64,000 nucleotides of DNA from UMGS1002 sp964570825 (GTDB lineage: Bacteria; Bacillota; Clostridia; Oscillospirales; CAG-272): contig CAZMZJ010000002.1 in NCBI GenBank assembly GCA_964570825.1, forward strand, positions 121,454-185,453, in the 5' to 3' direction. Shown here in pieces: positions 62,301 through 64,000 of this stretch (positions within the stretch are counted from its first letter, which is position 1; each line of letters opens with the position of its first letter). The position numbers and the translations under genes are program-made. The notes under the pieces are model-generated. The model was not told the origin of the DNA. It searched no databases and saw only the letters and a list, made by a program, of their open reading frames with translations.

Positions 62301-62431
62301 CAGTAGAGCTTTGCGACCTAATCGAGAACCCGATCTCACCGGTAGAATTAAATAGTAGTGGCAATACCAATACGGTAAGCCTCACCGCAAAACCGTTTGA
62401 AATTCTAACGCTTCGAGTCCGCAATAAATAA
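59396..62431 (+). CDS. glycoside hydrolase family 38 alpha-mannosidase
   Basis: A 1011-residue GH38 enzyme. The ATG follows AAGGGA by 8 nt; an in-frame TTG 6 nt earlier is too close. An N-terminal beta region (1-220) precedes the catalytic barrel. The zinc site begins with GHTHIDIAWLW (about residue 235), the nucleophile lies in LPDVFGYSAALPQI (about 346), and NQFHDIIPGSSI (about 565) and WHEHHQLLRAAFP follow. C-terminal beta domains end the protein. There is no signal peptide, so it likely trims imported alpha-mannosides in the cytoplasm, as bacterial GH38 enzymes often do. Own promoter and terminator. Confidence 0.95.
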   Translation: MEFTYMKVRRITEIISPLRWTEMKTDIDVSFCPCGYKTDNVFPNDSDFVPFEKNDIWGTVPDSHAWFKITYNIPNAYANRPYDLFLQTTVSGWDESNPQFIVYDTAGNLLQGLDRNHNSLRLSGEGRTTLYFYAYSSLKKANLTFTPSLQAVDETIVKLYYDLLIPVQTLELLQNYTSDYANILRIIDDAVNLLDMRVPGSEDFRASAARASEYLRAELYEKYSGEDHRVVCIGHTHIDIAWLWTKAQTREKAQRSFATVIALMKRYPEYRFMSSQPYLYKAVKEEAPALFEEIKAMIKAGRWEAEGAMWVEADCNLPAGESLVRQIIYGKRFFKEEFGVDSRVLWLPDVFGYSAALPQILKKSGVDWFVTSKIGWNELNKMPCDLFVWRGIDGTPVNTYFLTAQDKKAGQEPQKTSTYNGKAVPSQINGTWDRMQQKDVIDEALLTFGYGDGGGGPNEEMIETLRRHKTELPGGTAAKIEFAGDFLRRTEKKMADNPRVPEWCGELYLEFHRGTYTSIAKNKRNNRKSEFLMLDTELLASAAEILAGRPFPEKTLKAVWETILTNQFHDIIPGSSIKDVYEATDRDYREIAETLNGCLDAAAEALSGMIKTDAEIIVFNPHSFIASGIIEYGEDRYFVRDIPSKGWLALTPEKKTTGCIISGRHLENSFFSIDFDKTYTITSIFDKKANRQVLPKGARANELHVHEDFPYKYDAWDISQYVNDKVYILDQLESVEPFSDSAGGGFRVKRRWYGSTITQNIRIYDDIPTIDFETEADWHEHHQLLRAAFPADVNASTATFDIQFGSTERPTHKNTGWDRMKFETCAHKYADLSDGGYGISLMNDCKYGYDVHGNIAAISLIKCATSPNPDADQGYHKFTYSLYPHSGSLAGADTIKLSYLLNRPLRAVKAQKGSGELPESYSLVSCEADNVILETVKKAEDGDGYIFRMYESKNRRTDFTLRFGFDIKSVELCDLIENPISPVELNSSGNTNTVSLTAKPFEILTLRVRNK

Positions 62432-62446
62432 TTACAAAAAGCAAAG

Positions 62447-62484
62447 AAAACATATGATTCACGCAACTGTGAATCATATGTTTT
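62447..62484. terminator. bidirectional terminator between mannosidase and rsgA
   Basis: A perfect 16-bp stem AAAACATATGATTCAC with its complement over a 6-nt loop, with T-rich ends on both strands. Confidence 0.9.
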
Positions 62485-62625
62485 CTATTTATCCAATCAT
62501 CTGTAGGACTGTTCCGAGACAAATTATTCGGATTAGCATATTGCACGGTAGATTATATAACAGCCGTAAGCCAATTTGGAGTATTCGGAATAATGTGTCC
62601 GGTCAGCTTTCAATCTAATGAGTAT

Positions 62626-63672
62626 TCAATAATCCCCGTTTTTCTTCAAATTTTTTATTTTTTTAGAGATATCCTTGTGCCACTTCTGTTTTTCGCGCAA
62701 ATATCCCTCTTTATCGTCGGAAAATTTCGCCTCTTTTTTAAGGCGAAGATAGCTGACCCATCTATTGTATGGCAGTTCACCGTTTTCAATCGCCGCCTTG
62801 ACGGCGCAGCCGGGTTCAGTTTCGTGGCGGCAGTTTGTGAATTTACACCTGCCGAAATACTTCTCCACGTCAGAAAAGCTTTGCCCGAGTCCTTCGGTTA
62901 CATCCCACATACCTAGCTCGCGCATTCCGGGCGTGTCGATGATCATAACACCCGACTTAAGCATTATAAGCTGACGGTGAGTCGTGGTGTGCCGCCCGCG
63001 GCTGTCGTCCTCGCGTATCTCCTGCGTTTCCATGATTTTTTCGCCTGCGAGAGCATTGACAAGGCTTGATTTACCAACGCCCGATGAGCCGAGGAAAACA
63101 ACGGTTTTCCGAGGCCTTAGATAGTCGGAAAGAGTGTCAAGGCCGTAACCGGTCAAGGCGCTCACAGCGGTCACAAAGACGCCGCTGGCTATTTTTTCGG
63201 TCTCGCGGATGTATGATGAAAAATCGCCGGCAAGATCAGCTTTTGTCAGTATGACCGCCGGAACCGCGCCTGACTGCCACGCGAGGGTTAGATATCTCTC
63301 AAGACGTCGGGGGTTGAAGTCGCGATTGAGTGACTGCATTATAAAAACATAGTCAAAATTAGCGGCGACGGCCTGCTCTTTGTGCCCGGACGAGGACGGG
63401 TCAAGCCGTGAAAAATAAGTTTTGCGGGGAAGGGTCGATGTGATTCGGCTTTCACTGTTCTCCTGCCAGTCGATCATGACGAAATCTCCCGTTGTAGGGA
63501 AAACCTCGTCTTTGTTATAATATTCGCTTCCCTTAAGCCTAGCCGGGCCGGCGCCGTATTCGCAGATGATGTCATACCGGTCCCGGTAGGATGCGGTGAT
63601 GCGGGCGGGAATGCCGCGTCCGTAATTATCGGGAAACAGCGAGTGATTGAATCCGTAATCTGTAATATTCAT
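62626..63672 (-). CDS. rsgA: ribosome small subunit-dependent GTPase A
   Basis: A 348-residue circularly permuted GTPase with AAGGAG before the ATG. The N-terminal OB domain is followed by LTKADL (G4), the P-loop FLGSSGVGKSSL (G1), DSRGRHTTTHR (G2) and DTPGMRELG (G3). A C-terminal zinc-binding domain (FGRCKFTNCRHETEPGCAV, Cys-Cys-His-Cys) ends the core. RsgA checks late 30S maturation and is inhibited by (p)ppGpp. A structured leader with a short ORF and terminator-like hairpins precedes it. Confidence 0.96.
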   Translation of the reverse strand: MNITDYGFNHSLFPDNYGRGIPARITASYRDRYDIICEYGAGPARLKGSEYYNKDEVFPTTGDFVMIDWQENSESRITSTLPRKTYFSRLDPSSSGHKEQAVAANFDYVFIMQSLNRDFNPRRLERYLTLAWQSGAVPAVILTKADLAGDFSSYIRETEKIASGVFVTAVSALTGYGLDTLSDYLRPRKTVVFLGSSGVGKSSLVNALAGEKIMETQEIREDDSRGRHTTTHRQLIMLKSGVMIIDTPGMRELGMWDVTEGLGQSFSDVEKYFGRCKFTNCRHETEPGCAVKAAIENGELPYNRWVSYLRLKKEAKFSDDKEGYLREKQKWHKDISKKIKNLKKNGDY

Positions 63673-63700
63673 TTTTTTCTCCTTGTTGCAAAATAATAAT

Positions 63701-63746
63701 ATCCCGCGGCAGAAAACAGCCTTTATGACTGTTTTTACCGCGGGAT
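63701..63746. terminator. stem-loop just upstream of rsgA
   Basis: ATCCCGCGG pairs with CCGCGGGAT, with additional inner pairing (AAAACAG/CTGTTTT). It lies 29 bp before the rsgA start codon on the minus strand; a TTTT follows on the plus strand. Confidence 0.5.
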
Positions 63747-63783
63747 TTTGGCGTCAGTACGGCGCCGGAACAAAAACGGCGTG

Positions 63784-63962
63784 AAAAAGGACACGCCAGA
63801 CGTGTCCCTGTTAAACAGTATTCACGAAAGGTTGCAGGCGACGGAAAAACCGGCGGACTAAAATCCGCTTCGACATACCGGCGCCGGTTGTATTCAGTTT
63901 TAAGTGAGGATAACCCCCAAAAACATTACAGACATCAATACAGCACTCCTTTCGGGTTAATT
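63784..63962 (-). ncRNA. candidate leader/attenuator RNA upstream of rsgA
   Basis: A predicted transcript of about 180 nt on the minus strand. It contains an 11-codon ORF. Next, an 8-bp stem AACCGGCG/CGCCGGTT followed by TTTTT (63843-63889) looks like a terminator. Inside it, a hairpin GCGGA/TCCGC shares bases with that stem, so the two are mutually exclusive. A second terminator (GGACACG-TCTGG-CGTGTCC, then T5; 63784-63807) ends the region. The arrangement resembles translational attenuation. No known riboswitch family was recognised. Confidence 0.55.
63900..63935 (-). CDS. 11-codon leader peptide MSVMFLGVILT
   Basis: A short ORF in the rsgA leader with AAGGAG 10 nt before the ATG; an in-frame TTG immediately before the ATG would have 7-nt spacing. 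The peptide is hydrophobic and the stop is 11 bp before the first leader stem, a typical distance for ribosome-controlled attenuation. It has no cluster of one amino acid, so any signal would have to be stalling or ribosome state, not charging of a single tRNA. Confidence 0.5.
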   Translation of the reverse strand: MSVMFLGVILT

Positions 63963-63968
63963 TTATAC

Positions 63969-63997
63969 ATTATAACATTAATTACCGAATAATGCAA
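63969..63997 (-). promoter_or_regulatory. promoter of the rsgA leader
   Basis: On the minus strand TTGCAT, a 17-bp spacer, consensus TATAAT with extended TGT. Confidence 0.8.
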
Positions 63998-64000
63998 TAG

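Overview
The window looks like a chromosomal segment around the replication origin of an uncultured, anaerobic, Gram-positive Clostridia-type bacterium (Bacillota, of the Oscillospirales/Christensenellales sort). This is inferred from several things: the dnaA-dnaN-recF-remB-gyrB-...-gyrA order, strong AGGAGG-type ribosome binding sites, Bacillus-type -35/-10 promoters with 17-bp spacers, a single-chain pyruvate:ferredoxin oxidoreductase, a SleB-type cortex/wall hydrolase, an ECF-transporter S component and BspA-type leucine-rich surface proteins. No rRNA, tRNA, insertion sequence or CRISPR array was recognised.

Region by region. 1-6.3 kb: a Gld-like ABC exporter operon (ATPase cut by the window edge, ABC-2 permease, GldG-like protein with a large heptad-repeat insertion, DUF4340-like protein with an internalin-type repeat on its predicted cytoplasmic tail). 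6.5-10.2 kb: pyridoxal kinase family protein, SleB-type hydrolase, DUF378 membrane protein and a sugar-phosphate isomerase/epimerase-like TIM barrel. 10.3-19.2 kb: mostly minus strand, with PFOR, endonuclease III, a leucine-rich lipoprotein, a lone PqqD-like protein on the plus strand, a class-I amidotransferase-fold hydrolase and an ECF S component. 19.3-25.4 kb: ribulokinase, an unknown membrane protein, RuvX, an alpha/beta hydrolase, a small RHH-like protein and a lamin-tail-like surface protein with a consensus promoter. 25.4-34.7 kb (minus): the cell-elongation cluster maf-mreB-mreC-mreD-CPBP protease-PBP2, then dut and a second leucine-rich surface protein.

34.9-53.8 kb (plus): acyl-CoA synthetase, an S51 peptidase, a holin-like gene pair, then dnaA, the probable oriC, dnaN, recF, remB and gyrB. 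A zinc-ribbon PrsW protease, a lipoprotein and a PfkB sugar kinase separate gyrB from gyrA; mtlD and a prohibitin-like gene follow. 53.9-58.3 kb (minus): a redox/sulfur group made of a four-domain CoA-disulfide-reductase/rhodanese/TusA/DsrE fusion, thioredoxin and a Crp/Fnr regulator, and then a DeoR repressor. The DeoR gene diverges from a glycerophosphodiesterase and a GH38 alpha-mannosidase. 62.6-64 kb (minus): rsgA, preceded by a promoter, an 11-codon leader ORF and tandem terminator-like hairpins with competing stems.

The least expected items are the rsgA leader that looks like an attenuator, the heptad-array insertion in the GldG-like protein, the altered ATP-site residues of MreB, the CPBP protease inside the mre cluster, the GyrA quinolone-pocket substitutions, dispersed heptamer tandem repeats, and the sulfur-transfer fusion enzyme next to its likely regulator. 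All functions are read from sequence motifs only; no database search was run.
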